Positions 41,101 to 54,989 of a stretch of 64,000 nt of DNA are shown here, one piece after another. Each line of letters opens with the position of its first letter. Positions within the stretch are counted from its first letter, which is position 1. The DNA is taken from the NCBI GenBank assembly GCA_000499405.2, contig HG738137.1, positions 20,794,603 to 20,858,602 on the forward strand, written 5' to 3'. Below the pieces are notes generated by a model. It had not been told where the DNA came from. It was given only the letters and a program-made list of their open reading frames with translations, and ran no database searches. This stretch comes from Onchocerca volvulus (taxonomy: Eukaryota; Nematoda; Chromadorea; Rhabditida; Onchocercidae). A program made the position numbers and the translations under genes.

Positions 41101-44100
41101 TGCAATCGAATATGCACATATTTTTAAATAAATAAGGCGAGTAATTTAAGCTTTTCGTTTTCTTTGCTTTGTGAGAAATGTAATTCGTTTATTTTTTGAT
41201 TTCTGGAGAACGTAGTTGCGCCGTACAAATGTCGAAGTCATGATGGTGTATAATGAAATGTTTTGTTCAAACAACTTATTTCACAATACTTGTGGGTATA
41301 TTGTATACCCACAAGTATATTGTGTATATATATTGTATATTTTTGTTATTCTGTATAGATATAAAGATTGTCTGGTTTGCCGGCTCTAGAACACGCAACA
41401 TAAAATTGTCTATGTGAGAAGCAATCGGTCACCAGATCTAAACCGCACAATTCTGACAATTGACCCTGAGCTTTGTTGATGGTGAATGCAAACGTCAATC
41501 GGACTGGAAATTGCGATCTCTTAAACTGAAATGGCATCTTCGTTGGAATCAGCTTTCACTTACATCTAATAGTTTAATTCCACAATACTTGTGGGTATAA
41601 ATATTTTTTGATTGTCTGTGTAGATATAGATATTGTCTGGTTTGCCGGCTCTAGAACACGCAACATAAAATTGTCTGTGTGAGAAGCAATCGGTCTTTAG
41701 ATCTAAACCGCACAATTCTAAAGATTGACCCTGAGCTTTGTTGATGGTGAATGCAAACGTCAATCGAATTAGAAATTGCAATCTCTTAAACTGAAATGGC
41801 ATATCCGTTGGAATCACAGAAATGCGAGGAATAAGGACATTTTCATCTTTGAAAGGTCCTGTCAAGATTATTGCTTCTAGGACGTTGTTCATTAATTTTT
41901 TTATTGCAAACACGTGTCGTTGCAAAGTTTTGGCTGGATGATATTTCGCAACATGTTAATGATACGCCGATTTTCAACAGCAGTATGTGCGGTGGCATTT
42001 CTGGCAGATCGATTGAATTCAAAAATTGTACTGGATAATTGACCGCTTCATCTGCTTCCACAGCAGTGTCGACAAACTTATATGTGACTGCCTCGCTTTG
42101 AATGTTAGATGCACAATATTTTTAAATTCGTCACGTCTTTGTTCTTGGCAACAAGAATATCTCGTACTCTCAGCCAATCATGATTCTTATAATTGATTTG
42201 AATATTGGGAAATAAATCAATTAAAATTGAACAACTTAACATTTTTCAACCATCTTTTCTTTTGAAGTTTCTGAATTGCGGAAGTTATGAAGCAATGAAA
42301 TTCGTCCTGTGGTCATATCAACCGGCATCTTTCCTTTCCTAATTTCCAGCAATTGATGTGAGAATACCCCAACTAATCGATCGTTCTGCAGCTGTAAACG
42401 CATATTTATAGTTAATTTTAACGTTTTTACGTGTCTCCACAAAGTAGAATAGTTCACGCAAGCATTTATTTCGTCCGCTGGTGTTGATCGAGGAATTACA
42501 GGTAATGTTTGCCTGAAATCTCCTGCAAGTAGCATTAATGCGTTTCCAAATGGATGATATTTCCATGCAAATCTTGCAATGATCGATCAAGAGCCTTGGA
42601 CGATTTTTCGTGCGCCATTTTACATTCATCCCAAACAATAAGTTTGCATTTTTGCAATACTTCTCCATGCCGGATGTCTTGGAAATGTCGCTTGTGGAAG
42701 TCTCAATCATTTGAATGCTCAATGGCAATTTCAAAGCGGAATGAGCAGTCCCTCCACCTGGTGACAATGTTGCAGATATTCCGGATGATGCAAGAATTAA
42801 GGCTATGCCATCTTGGGATCGAATTGTTGTCAGAATCAATCTAATTAGGAACGTTTTATCAGTTCCTCCTCGCGCTAAAAAGAAAATTTCTCCAACTCCT
42901 TATTGATAGTTTGCATTATTTGATCGTAAATGCCTTTCTGCTCAAGCTTTAGCTTAGGAATATTTGATTACACATATGATAAAATATCAGTCATGTTGTA
43001 ATTTTGTTCGCACGCAATTCTATATCGAACGAATCAGTAGCAGATCGATTCGATGATGGCATTCCCAACTGAATGAGAACTTTGTTCCTGATATGAACTA
43101 ATAACGTGAAGAAAGACTACAGACCAATAAAGAGTTTATGAATGACGTTAAGAAACCTGTGAAAATAATACAAGACAATCTTTTACAAATTTTACGCTAG
43201 TAGCAACACGCCAAATTATTACCTTACTCGTCATTTTAATAAAATGTCACGATCATTTAACAATCGGTACTCACTGAATCCGAACAATTTATTCTATAAG
43301 ATTCATTTGTGGCATACGATGGGAATAGTTTAATTGTTGGTAAATGTTTGGAAGGGATTGGCATTTGGTTGGCAGCATTTTTTTTTTCTTTAAATTCTAA
43401 CCATATCTTTTAATTTTCATGTCATTCGTTCACGTTTAGATCAGTCGTATACGTCTTGGAGAAATGAAGAGAAAAATAAAGGCGGAGTCAATAAACTCCT
43501 CACTTACTTTTAGTTGTCACGAACGTGACACGTGAAAAAAAGTAAGTACGTCTATATAAAAATAATGGTCTATTGAGACATAAGGTGTATCAAGATTTGA
43601 AAAGAATCATTGGAGAACTTCCGGAGATCTGTCAAGGATAACAGGTTGCATTTACATTTTTATTTACATAGGTTAATTATTTATTGTTAATAATTATCAG
43701 TTGTTTGTTATCGATGAGTTATTATCAATTTGTTATTATTAATTATTTATTATTATTTATTACTATTTACAGTAGTAAGAAAATTTAGATAGTAAAACAA
43801 ACAACCTGACGATATCCCTGACCATGCATTATATAACATTGCTTATCTGCATCATAAACCTGTCCTGGCTTGAGATCTGTTCTCATTGTTAATTTTTGTG
43901 GCAGATTGGATACTCTTAGACAATTTTTACCACGATTACTGAAAACCATTCTAATTTAAAAGTTTAAAAAAAAATTCAATCGAATTTAATTAAAAATGAT
44001 CATCAGTGCATAAAATTCTTTATTAAAGGAAATAAATTCGTAATGGTACCTACTCGAGACGTTGCAGGAATGTATGGTAGTCGCGTAAACTGCAGATTGA

Positions 44101-47100
44101 CCAAGTTACTTTTCCTGGACCCAATGATGAACTCATAATGTGCTTTGCTGGACAGTATGGTTCATCATGACGCATTCCGACGCTGCAACTCTCAAAAAAT
44201 ATTTCACTATTAAAAATATAATTAAACAGGAATCAAAATGTTTGTGGATGAGCTGACCTGTGACCAAGCTCATGGGTTCCAATAAAAGCTGATGTAAAAT
44301 CGAGTCCTTCAGCCAAAGTGCAAGTATTCCACGGATCACACATACCATCCAATCGGGCGATACCACTTATGGATCGCGACCCAGTCCCACGATGGATATC
44401 GTATCTGAAGTGAGTTTATTATACCTCGATTGCTAATTTTCGATATAATCCAATTGTCAATTGAACCCATTCGAGAAGATGACTGAACCTCTTTAATTCG
44501 ATGTGATTCAGTTTGTAAAAACTTATTTCTGCTAACACCGTGAATTTCCTTTATACAAGGACATTTCTACATGTGATCAATTCTATGAGAACATTACAAA
44601 AAGAATTAGCGATCAAATACATGATGGAAAATGAACCCTGTAAGCATCAATGCGTGATCCCAGTCACGTGAACCCAAATTTCGCTGATAATGGCAGAATC
44701 GATCCAGATATTTTTGAGCATGTCCGCTATTGTGTAAATGTGCTGCCATGGTGCTCTGAAATTCATGTTCGATGCTTAATCTTTTTTTGCGATTAATCAA
44801 ATTTCATGAGTTTGATGCTTCGTAATATTTACGATTCGGCAACTAATTATTCGAAACTTTAGACCGAACTAATTATGGGATTATTTTCTAAGGTATAAAA
44901 TAAATACACCGATGTACCTGAACCGCCCATTGCTATCTCTCTTATTTGACCTCAACAAACAATCTGGACAAAAAAACTATGGATCTATTCTTCCGTTTTG
45001 TGTCACGACTGTTAACACTTTAAATCCTTTTGTATATATAAATACTTTTACTTTTCAATTGTTCACATTATACTGTCATTCCTTATTCACCAATCCTTCT
45101 TGCCTTTAGTGGTTGTTGAGAATTTCAACAAAATATTTAAACAGTTCGTTTGAAATTATTAACTAAAGTAGCAATAATTTTTCCGCACGTTTTATCCTTT
45201 TCTGACATTTGTTATCGTTTATATTTTGGGAATTAAAATAAAACTAATATTTCCAATTCCTTCTATTTTCTAGAAAATGGCTTCCTTCATTTGATCTTTT
45301 ATCTATTTTTGTAAAATTTTCGGTCAATTTACTTTGACGGTCAGTCGATAATATTGATTCTTAGAATTTGAGCATTATGCAGAAAAATTTTATAAACAGT
45401 CAATCCTATACTGTAAGAAAAAATTCTGAAAGATCGGAAAAAGCTGAAGAAAAAAATGATACCGGTTGAGTGGTGAGCACTTCGAATCTTACTACATGAA
45501 ATGATAGTTGAGGAATAGCACTTGGTTGATGATACATAATTTGTATATTGTTAAGCATTGTTAATGCATAATCTTGCAGTTTACTACTTGCATCTATGCC
45601 ATATTTACTGCTAAAGAGCTTCCATAGCAGTTCATCAATGAATATTGCTAATTCCACCTGAAAATTAAGTTTGAAATAGTTGTTCCATTAGAATGTACAA
45701 ATTTCAGGCTTAAAGAACTATTAATTCATAGACATGCGGAATTTCTACAGACTCAATAACTGACTGTAATATTTCACTTTGCCAAGATGTGTTTCTGCTG
45801 AGATTATAAAACAAACGATCTCTTAATGCACAAAATTTCGAATTCATTTATTGAAATTCTTCGGCCATCACTTTACTTCCTCTTCTCAAAAGTGATTGCT
45901 ACGAATTTCTTTGATGTTGATGTTATTGGACTAGCCAATAACACACTATAATTTATGTAGTGCTATTTTTCTCTTTTTCTCTTTTTTGAACAATCCTTAA
46001 AGATTTTTTTTTCCGAAGTTCTGCTTTGCTTTTTGACTGAAGTCCATGCTTTATTTGTTGAATAAACTCCTTAAATCTCCTTAAAAATCTTTTCATTCCT
46101 TAAATTTTATATTTTGCAAATGAAAGAAACATTTTTTTGAAGCGCCATTCCTACCTGATAATTTGGCACCGGTAAATTATTCTTATAAATACTTGTATAT
46201 GCGACCCAAGAATTTATTTAGATTTTATTTCCAAATTCTTTCCGCATTCTCATACTCCTTCCTAATGATGAAAAAATTTTGCAAAGAATTTTGGCCATTA
46301 TCAATAATCCATTGATTGAACTTAATACTAGAAGTACTTAGTGATGGATGGAAAGAAAAAGACAAAAGTAATTAGGTGATAACATGATTATCAAGAAGGA
46401 ATAATGCTCAGAAAAATTCTTCCTTTTACAAAATGAAAGATTTAAAGAATAAGAAAATCAAAAATGAACCATGTTTTGTCTAATAACCATCAAGGAATAT
46501 GTCTTAAAGCGCAGCAAAACTTTGGAAGCATAGTCCTTGAAGGATTGTTTTAAAAAAAAAAGAAAAAAAACTTATGACATAATTTTCTTCAAAAATAGAG
46601 CTGTCAGAAAATCCGAAATAACTTTTCTATTTCAAAGTGGTTACACTACAAAAAAATTATTAAAATCGTTATCCAATTCACATGTAATATCCTGTACGCT
46701 AATCATTTAACATGTAAGTTTTTTCATATCCGATATGCTAATTATTACAAAAATTATATCCTTTCTCATGCCAATCCCTTACACAGCATGAGAAAGCTAT
46801 GTAATTCTCATTTTTTTATTCCATAAGCCACACCTGCTTATCTTGGATAGAAGGGTTATTCAAAAAATTGATTTTGGCTAGTGCCGGTGATAAACTCGAC
46901 TCCGGTGAATTTCGACGATTGTTATTGAAGCTAGTAGTTGCTGTAAATTGTTGTATTTTTGACCTTAATTCTTCGATTTGGTAATCCTCGGCTGTTATAA
47001 TTTTCATTCTATAAACTTTTCTTAATTTTCTATTCTATATATTATTCTGTCATCAATTATTTGCGGTATTAGTAATAAACATAAAAATTAATTGTCACGC

Positions 47101-50100
47101 ATTCACCAATTCGACTCAAATACACTGATTCTTTTCTTCAAAGAAGAAAAAATTTGCAAAGGAGTATAGAATTGCAGAAATTATTGTCATACCATCAGCA
47201 ATAAATGTCATTGTTGCATAATAGTGGCTGTTTTCTGTTTTGTGAAGTGTTAATTAGTAACGGTAATAATAAATTGTTTGATGTATCTCTTTGCTCAATG
47301 GATTTTATTCCAAAAATGTTTTTTAAAGTACCAAAATTTGAAAGAAGATTATGGAACCATATATCAGTTCAAACTCATACTTTTAACCAGAGGAAGAAGA
47401 AAGATTTCCGGTCAATATTTTTTTTTAGAAGATGCCGGTTATATCAAAAAAAAAGATATCAAAAAACAGATAGAGTAATGAAAAAATTTTAAAAAAGATA
47501 TGCGATTATGTTAGCAACATACAACAATATTAGATATTTCCTTTCTGCATGCCAGTCATTTCCCATAAAAATTTATGAAATTCAATGTTATGTGTAATGA
47601 ACCATTCTGCATGACACTCATCAAAATGTCAGGTATTTTTAGATACTCGAATAATTTCTTTTTAAAATAAAGCTAACAATAAGTTCGCCTTTCTCGCTGA
47701 GACGTTGCCCAACTGCATATATATCTTCGCTCACTTCGTTCTCGTCTTCCGTAAGTTCGGCCGAGGTAATTATCGATTCGAGACCGCAAAAATCTTTTTG
47801 CGCCACTTCACGTTTATAAATTACATGCAATCCAGAATCTGAGTCTAAATTTTTGTGGAATTTAATGTTTTATTCATATCTGAGTAAACAGACAAATATA
47901 CATGGCAAAAAATGAGTTCATACTTAATTATTCATGCTTGTGTCTTCTCTATCAGTAAGCCGTATCGAGTTACATGTCCCGTCTTTTTATTATCATTCAT
48001 GTTTTATCGAATTGTTTCCCAACTGAATAAAATAGGCAATAATTTGATAATTTAATAGAATAGTCCTTGAAAATTTATAGACAGTACCGTTCCGGTTGTT
48101 CTGATCAAATCGATGAACATGACGATCGGGCAATGGATGCAACACATAAACTTCATCTGGCATGACAATTACACCTTTCTGAAAAATGACAATTCAATAT
48201 CTTGAATCAAAATTTTTAAATTATTACAATATTTGAATCATTTACGGTCAAGTTTTGAAATGTTTGAAATTAAAAAAAAAAGAAAAAAGCATCTATCGAT
48301 TAACATTTACTTGAGATTTTGTATATTTTTCTTTCTAAATAGAAGTAAAGATTTGTATAAATAAGCTTATAATTTTACGTTTCAGATGTATATTTTCATT
48401 TTCAACTTGAGTTAAGTGTATGTTTTTTCTTTAAAAATATATTAACTCTATTTCACCCACTTCTCTGTCTATGAACCATTTTACATTAAATGTGATTACA
48501 TTTTTCAAACGAATATTCTGAATGATTCGCATCGAAAATAGATTTAAATAAGACAAGTAATGTAAGTTCACTGACGAGATTCCCATCACAGTTGCTGATA
48601 GCTGCATAAGCCTCCGCTGATTTGTGCTGATAATGGCAGCTGGTCGGTGATATGCCAACATACAACTTTCCTCCACCATGCGCATTTCGGAAAACAGTCT
48701 TCAAATGTGGTGATACAAGCGATTGTATGCTTGGCTCTAGCGTTAAATTTATTTGCTTGTTATGAATAGTAACCCGAAGCAGCTTTAATTGACCATCTTT
48801 TGAATACTCTGTTTTTGGATATAGTTCTTCATGTTGGGGTACTGTAAAGAGATAGCTTAGATTAATAAACCTGTTGTCACTTGTCGGGAATTTGATATCA
48901 TTGAATTGAAAGTAAGGAGGCATGACATTAAACCATAGCTTAATTTTCCATTCATTTTTTTTTTTTCCATAGTTATAATAATAATGAATTGGCATCAGTG
49001 CTTTTTACATAACTATTACAGTATTTTGACATTATATATTGTATCATTTCCTAAATGTTTTTGAAAAATTTCTGACAGATAATTTCACTAAAATATATGT
49101 GCAATATATTTTTCAGTCATTACAGCTTATTGCTGTTATTGATGGATACTCTTCAAAACAAGTTCGCAAAGTTGCTACAAAGGAAGGTTGGATGAGAAAT
49201 GCACTATCTTTTCCATCAGAGGAAAATAAATTAACTATCGTTCGTTCTTTCATATGATGATAAAATTGAAAGTATTTCTTGTTAGAATTATATTTTAATA
49301 AGCGCAAATTTAAAAAAAAAAATAATTGCTAAACTTTTGGTTAAAAAAAGAGAGAAATGAGTAATTTTTGAGTTTTTTTTTCGTTTTTTTTTTGAGTATT
49401 TCAATGAGTACTTTTTCCATCGCAGAATAAAAAAAAGCGAATCAAATTTATTTGGTTATGCTTTGTTACTTGACCAGTTATTTTCTATACAACGTTATTC
49501 TCAGTCAATTAGGAAACCATTTTATTGCTGCTAACTAAAGGAACAGATGATGTGTCACTGGCTGACCTTCAATTATAATTTATTTGTCACCAAAAATCAT
49601 CAGACATTTCCAGTATCTTATAGCATGAAGGAATAAACGCATTCTGTAAGACCAGTTACTATGTGAAATCTCTTCCGTCATTTACTTCTTCATAAAAAAG
49701 CGAAAAAGTGAATTGCAGCAATATAAGTTGATTCTGACAACAACTCATAGATTTCTTGTGTTGAAATGTTGATGCATGGTACTATATCACCTGAATAAAT
49801 AATAGCTATTAATAAAGTTAACATACCATCAGAGAAGGTGTGCACACCAAATGTATATCGCAATTCTTCCGCTGAGAGAAATGGCGCTGTTGTCGATTCT
49901 AATAACTATAATTAATAATCTTCATGTTAATTAAAATAATAAATTGTTTGTTTTTGGCACATTTCTATCATGCAGCTTTCACATTTCTCTCTTCATATGT
50001 CCATCTGTTCATTGTCTAAATTTGCCGCATATTTAATTATTTTTTACATCGAACTTGAATAGTATATGGTACTTCATAATATTCATATTTTGCTTTGTTA

Positions 50101-51237
50101 AATATATCATAGAAGATGCAGCAATAAATAATGATAATTCTACCCGATCAATAAAACATTTCTACTGAGAGCATTTTGGAAGTAAAAGCACAACAAAATG
50201 ACATGAAATTGGAAAAAAAGAATTAAAAAAATAAAGGATTATCATTTATTCTTTTAATTTGCATGCATTACAATTATCTAATGAACACAAATAATTTCAT
50301 ATTATCCAATAATCGTAATATTTTGCATGTAAATTGAAGAAAAGTTCGTAATTATCTACTTAAGCAATTAATTCAGTTCGCAATTAGATACTTAAGCAAT
50401 TTGATTACAATAATAATTACTATATCAGAACTAATGAATTACAATAGAATTCTGACATTGATATCATAGTTATTCAGCAATCATAAATAATTTCCAATCA
50501 ATGAATTAAAAGAAAGGCCAAGAATAGAAACATAATTAGAGATAAATTGGAAATAGAGTTTTGAGTTCAAAGCTAGAGCATATACAACGATCAAAGAATA
50601 TACTTCTAGGTTGCTTTGCTTTTTGAATATTGAAAAATCATTTTGGGATCAGAAATCATCCTATTTCGTCACGATTCTTCAGATCACTTGCCACATTTTT
50701 TAAAACATTGCAATATAATGCACATTAATAAATCGGGTGATAGAGTTTTTTTAAGAAAAATGCAAAGATATCAGTGACGAGAAAGAGATGATGCTTGAAA
50801 CAAATTAAAATAGTTGCTACAAAGAAAGAAAAAAAAATTAAAAATGAATTGTAAAAAGAGACATTTCGAACTTTTGAGTAAGATGAACTTGTATAAAAAA
50901 AGAGAATATAAAAACAAAAAAGTTAAAAAAAGCTTCTTTAAATAACAATTTTTTCCAGCGACAAAAAAAGTTTTTTTCAACAATTGAAAAAGAACTTTGT
51001 GTCGTAAAATACTCCGGAAATTACCACTGACTGCTGATCGGTTAAAGTTCAAATATTCTTGTATGAGGAAAGTAATTCAATTGTTAACATTTCTTCTACA
51101 TTACTGATAGGAATATGTTAACAATTGAAATAAGACTTACTTGTTTTAAATCACCTTGATATTTAGTAATTCTTCGCCGGAAACATGATGTCTTCACATC
51201 ACCGGAAATATGCACTATCAGCAAAAGTGCAAACCAA
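34365..51237 (-). CDS. ADAMTS-type secreted metalloprotease with seven thrombospondin type-1 repeats
   Basis: At least 21 exons: 51237 (or 51214)-51141, 49905-49827, 48841-48576, 48178-48088, 47844 to about 47660, about 46990-46834, 45657-45463, 44755-44637, 44404-44258, 44182-44054, 43938-43806, 39977-39795, 39476-39267, 39094-38993, 38640-38521, 38389-38217, 37011-36785, 36544-36402, 36135-35999, 35795-35524, 34501-34365. From 45657 to the stop all phases agree. The prodomain includes [18 protein letters not shown]. The catalytic domain has WDHALMLTG, zinc site HELGHSVGMRHD and the Met-turn HIMSS, so it should be active. Disintegrin-like and Cys-rich parts follow, then TSP1 units such as [34 protein letters not shown] and a final [14 protein letters not shown]. 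Nematode ADT/GON-1 proteases remodel extracellular matrix and cuticle; no GON domain is seen. The prodomain-protease junction and the 5' exon are unresolved. Confidence 0.9.
36324..36402 (-). repeat. Repeated splice-donor-like motif after a TSP1 exon
   Basis: The 3' flank of the TSP1 exon ending at 36402 contains three copies of ACTTAC (GTAAGT on the minus strand) at 36396-36401, 36365-36370 and 36339-36344. They lie in near-repeats of TTTTGCTATTAA. The first is the donor that keeps the frame. Confidence 0.6.
38075..38129. repeat. Poly(A) tract of 55 A
   Basis: An uninterrupted run of 55 A in the plus strand lies about 90 bp from the exon 38389-38217 of the ADAMTS gene, inside its following intron. 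It may be a retrotransposon tail or a replication-slippage tract. The exact length is likely unreliable in any assembly. Confidence 0.85.
41282..41830 (-). repeat. Tandem duplication of the helicase 3' end
   Basis: The segment encoding the last helicase motif occurs twice. The reading [12 protein letters not shown]...[20 protein letters not shown] appears at about 41540-41346 and again at about 41800-41610. The period is 265 bp in the coding part (ATTGTCTGG at 41367 and 41632) and 299 bp between the flanking CACAATACTTGTGGGTATA copies (41282 and 41581). The difference is the extra palindrome in the left copy. Confidence 0.85.
41286..41318. repeat. Perfect palindrome, 15-bp arms, 3-nt loop
   Basis: AATACTTGTGGGTATA-type arms: 41286-41300 pairs perfectly with 41304-41318 around the loop TTG. 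It lies just 3' of the helicase remnant in the sense of its reading frame, where a rolling-circle (Helitron) element would carry a terminal hairpin. No clear CTRR end was found nearby. Confidence 0.85.
41340..42960 (-). mobile_element. Decayed PIF1/Helitron-type helicase in ADAMTS intron
   Basis: Reading the minus strand from 42960 to 41340 gives, in order, [19 protein letters not shown], a Walker A relative [12 protein letters not shown] (normal GGTGKTF), [89 protein letters not shown] and [15 protein letters not shown]. These are the ordered helicase motifs of the PIF1-like enzymes found at the C-terminus of Helitron transposases. The frame is broken by at least one in-frame stop before the Walker motif and by shifts near 42500-42700 and 41930, so it is a pseudogene. 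The Rep/nuclease part was not found. The remnant lies in the 3.8-kb intron between 43805 and 39978 on the same strand as the host gene. Confidence 0.88.
43484..43547. repeat. Cluster of small inverted repeats
   Basis: GGAGT/ACTCC (43484-43499), a stem ACTTACTTTT (43502-43511) with AAAAGTAAGT (43538-43547), and an inner stem GTCACG/CGTGAC (43516-43529) nest within 64 bp. The cluster is in the same ADAMTS intron, upstream of the helicase remnant, so it may belong to the other end of that element. Confidence 0.55.
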
Positions 51238-52350
51238 CTGTGCGTTTAGAACATTTTCAAAGAATATTACATTTCTCGCACACCAATATTACTCGGTGAT
51301 CTTCGAGCTTGTAAAATCAAACTCAATTTGGAAAAAAAAAAGGAAAAAAATAAATAAATATTGAAATGGCATATACTTCCGCCGATCTAATTCAAAAATT
51401 ATTGACAGTGATGTTTTCAAGGTCAAAACTGTGTAGTTTTTTCTTCAAGATTTTTGGCAAGAAGAATTTCCCTTTTGCAGGAAAAAAATATTTATATATA
51501 TTAAATGTATAAAGAAGATTAGCGATTAATTTATGAGTGAAGTCGAAAAAGCAAATATCTGATAGATTTTATACGTTTGCATGCAATAGCTATTTTTGTG
51601 ATTCTTGTGATGTCCAGCAATATAAAACAATGTAAAATCAAATTCTGCTTGAGATTCCTTGCTTCTTCCTACTGTGCTAATGAACGATGAAACTATCACT
51701 AAATCTTCTGAGGTTGCTTATACTCATCAAAAATTGGTGGTGCTGGTCAATATGCTAGGGTAAATCTTCTTCAGGGTGGCTCTGAATTTCAATTTGAAAG
51801 TAAAATTGCAAGTGGTGATTTCCGAAAGAATATGTCCCTAGCATGCAAAATGGTTTGGAACTGATAAAAGAGGGAGGCTTCTTCCTTCTTCACATTTCAC
51901 ATTTCTTTTTGAGAAAAACGAAATTATTTCACACAATGAATTGTAAAGATTAGAACAAAATCGAAAGAATCAAGACGAAAATTGAAACATATTCAAAAAT
52001 TTTTGTGAAGCATTGTTTTAAAACAATCAGAAAAAAAAATATTTCCAATAAAATAATGCAATGATACAAATAAAAATGTCATTACTTAAAAAAGATGGAG
52101 GAAATAAGCAGAACTATAATTACTTATTCAAAATAATTCATTTTCTGTATTCGTAATAATTGAAAATTTGTATTAAAATTATTAACATATTTCTATGCAT
52201 TATTGAAATCTCTCATAAATGAAAGATCAAGTGAGGCAATGATAATATAAATAAAGGCATTATTACTTTGACAGAATCCTGCAATAGTGCAAAGTATTGT
52301 AATTCTACTTGTAGATTGCACTTATCAATAGTATGAAGTATGGTACCTAC

Positions 52351-52410
52351 CTGACAGTGAAAAATGAGAAGGAAAAGGTGAAGAAGAGATGGAAAAGGTT
52401 TTGTTTTCAT
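52351..52410 (-). other. Candidate signal-peptide exon for the ADAMTS gene
   Basis: On the minus strand, ATG at 52410 opens 20 codons that look like a signal peptide (MKTKPFPSLLHLFLLIFHCQ) and end at a good donor, CAG/GTAGGT. It can join in frame to the exon near 51.2 kb only if the donor four bases downstream and the acceptor at 51215 are used. It is therefore a plausible first exon of the ADAMTS gene, not an established one. Confidence 0.4.
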
Positions 52411-52831
52411 TTCTTTTGCACAGATAATAAGCAGAAGTAATGATCGTTGTATTGCCAGATTATTGTTGTTGTTTTTGTTGTTGACACACTGGCTGAGATG
52501 GAAATGAACTGTGTGTGAAATGCCGTGCTTTGGTATTGAAAAATGCAAAAAACAATAGTGAATAGGTAGGAGGTGGTACTTTTCACTTTGTTAGGCCTAA
52601 GATGTCGCTATTCGTCGTTGTCTCGTCGTTATCGTTACCGTTGTCGAGTTGTTTGTTGTAATTACTATCTTTTGTTCTTGATCAAGTTAATGATTACAAT
52701 ACGGTATAAGTAGCACCGTTTCCCTATTCATTTAATCAACTGATAATGATGCGGATAAAATGGGGATGGTGTGGTGATGATAATGATGAAGATGATTGCA
52801 ATTAAAAACCAGCGAAAATAATTTTATAGTT

Positions 52832-52930
52832 GGAGAAAGAGAGAATGAAGGGGAGAAAATGAAGAAAGGGTAGGAGGAAAGGAGTAGGAGGAGGAGAAGG
52901 AGGAAGAAGAAGGAAGAAGAGGAAAAGAAT
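52832..52930. repeat. Purine-rich (GGA/GAA) low-complexity tract
   Basis: About 100 bp of nearly pure G and A on the plus strand (GAGGAGGAGAAGGAGGAAGA and similar). It lies upstream of the ADAMTS 5' region. Simple repeat; possible triplex-forming or promoter-proximal GAGA-like sequence. Confidence 0.7.
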
Positions 52931-53680
52931 GACAATTAGAAAGCAATTTCATGAATTTGGAAAGATAGAAGTCGTAAAAAGAAGCAATATATGATGCAAC
53001 AAGAAGATGCTATCATTAAGTTTTGTGTACAAAAAAGAAGTATAGGTAAGGAAAGTTTCGTTAATGAGTAACTTTCAAATTTAATATTCAGTCCTTTGCC
53101 CATCTGCAGACAATATATTTTTTTTCATGGAAATTCATGTGATTCTGTGATTCTTTTCTTTGATGGATATGTTTTTTCATTTTTTGATGCTGAAATATGT
53201 TGATGTGATAAATAAATGAATAATTAGGAATGGCTGTTTTGTCTGGAAATGACCAGTTGATGCACAAGGAGATGGGATTGATCCTAGCAGACTATCTGTA
53301 CTAGTCAACTTTCTTAACTCATGTTGATTAAACCGAAATTTAATGGTGAATTTTGCAGCTGATAGCTACTAAATATGAAAAGTAAGTTCGAAGAAATTAA
53401 CTTGTAACGAAAGTTTTAACTTTTTCAGATCGAAAATCAACGATTTCAGGACAATGTGATAAAATTATCATATCTATAAAATGATTGCATTGTGGTTTGT
53501 TGGAATTTTCAGCATGACAAATTAAAGTTTCTATGGAAGAAATATCGGTGTCAAAGTGTGTCTATGCACCACTATTTCGAAAGATTGCTGATTTCGAAAG
53601 CATGCAAGAGAGACGACAGGTAGGTATTCACTCGTTCTTGCAAGGTATTATCACATCATTTATGTATCTGTTAGTATAAA

Positions 53681-53740
53681 TATGTGTGAGTGTGTGTGTG
53701 TGCTTGTGAGTGTACATAATACGAGAATGTGTGTATATAT
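53681..53740. repeat. TG/TA microsatellite-like tract
   Basis: The tract contains GTGTGAGTGTGTGTGTGTG followed by interrupted TG and TATATATA units. It is a simple-sequence repeat in intergenic DNA. Confidence 0.7.
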
Positions 53741-54713
53741 ATCGTCAATGTGTATGCGTTTTTTGAAAATTTTAAACGACGACTTAGAATGATGATGATC
53801 TTCTATCTTCTAGAACAAAGAATACTGACAAATCATTCAGTGGCAAGACGGTCAGGGCAAGTGTTGGTGACAGATTATAATGTCGTAGAAATTTGCTCAT
53901 TTTGGGAAACTTTTCATTTCTTGAGCAATTAACACGTAGAACAGATGAAGCAGATGATAGAGCGTGATCAGAAATGGTTTTTATCAACATTTGTGTCCCA
54001 TGTGTATATGTAATAATTATTACTCTTTTCCTGAATTTATCTTTATCTTTCTGCTGATGGCACTAAAAAAATCTGAAAATAATCCCAAAAAATAAATTTG
54101 AAAAAGTCAAGAATGTTAGCAAGCAAGCAAACAAAACCTGCAGATCTATTCCATAGAACACATTAATTTATCGATTTAATTGCTGTGATGTCAGAATTAC
54201 CCCTTAATCATCACGAATTTTTATCAACAAATGGAAACAAGTAATTAAAAAAGATGAATTTTGAAGAAAAAATCATTTTTTAGCGGATCATTTAGAAGCA
54301 AAAGTTTATTCTATACCTTGTGCACAAGAATAGGTTGCCGATCATTTATTTCTTGGAGAAATTCTTGCAAAAAATTACAGCGACATCTTCATCGACCGGA
54401 AGTGAGAGAGCAATGAATTAGGCATTTAACTTCAACAAACAGGAACACTTTGTCTGCGGGCAATCCGCAAATGTGATAATACAGGGGCATTGGTCGCAAT
54501 ATTTGATTAATTACTTGAAATGTTAAAAAAATATTGAAATTTATGAGATACTAATTTTACTGACTACATTGATATTACAAACAATGCAAATTTTAATCTT
54601 TTTTCTTCTTTCGTTTTCCTTCCATCGTCATCAATAAATTACCGAAAATGCTGACAACATCTTAAATTGCATTTATGAAACAATTATTTTAATTTTGAGA
54701 AAGTTTTCAGAAT

Positions 54714-54989
54714 ATGTTATTCCTGAAAAAGTTATCTTCTTTTTTGTTTCTATTTTTCACTCATGAAAAAGCGGTAATTTATGACAAAATTATTGAAGAT
54801 TGTTTGAAATTCGTTAATCATTTGTTCAATTGCACATTTGCAGTTCGTAATGGTTTTTCAATGGTGCACAGTGAAAGCTTATTATTGGATTTAGATCTTT
54901 ATCCCTTAGCAAGTCATCCTATAGATGCTGAAGTTTTCGCTAAGTTATTTCAGAGATATAAACGAAATTTTGATTTTCTGTTCCTTTAA
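54714..54989 (+). CDS. Candidate small secreted protein (single exon), weak
   Basis: An uninterrupted 91-codon frame starts 3 nt after a strong acceptor (AAGTTTTCAG ending at 54710), a position expected for a spliced-leader site. The first 20 residues have a basic start and hydrophobic core (MLFLKKLSSFLFLFFTHEKA), a plausible signal peptide. The rest is acidic/hydrophobic with two cysteines (FNCTF and EDCLKF). I recognise no family. In DNA this AT-rich a 91-codon ORF can arise by chance, so this is only a candidate. Confidence 0.3.
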   Translation: MLFLKKLSSFLFLFFTHEKAVIYDKIIEDCLKFVNHLFNCTFAVRNGFSMVHSESLLLDLDLYPLASHPIDAEVFAKLFQRYKRNFDFLFL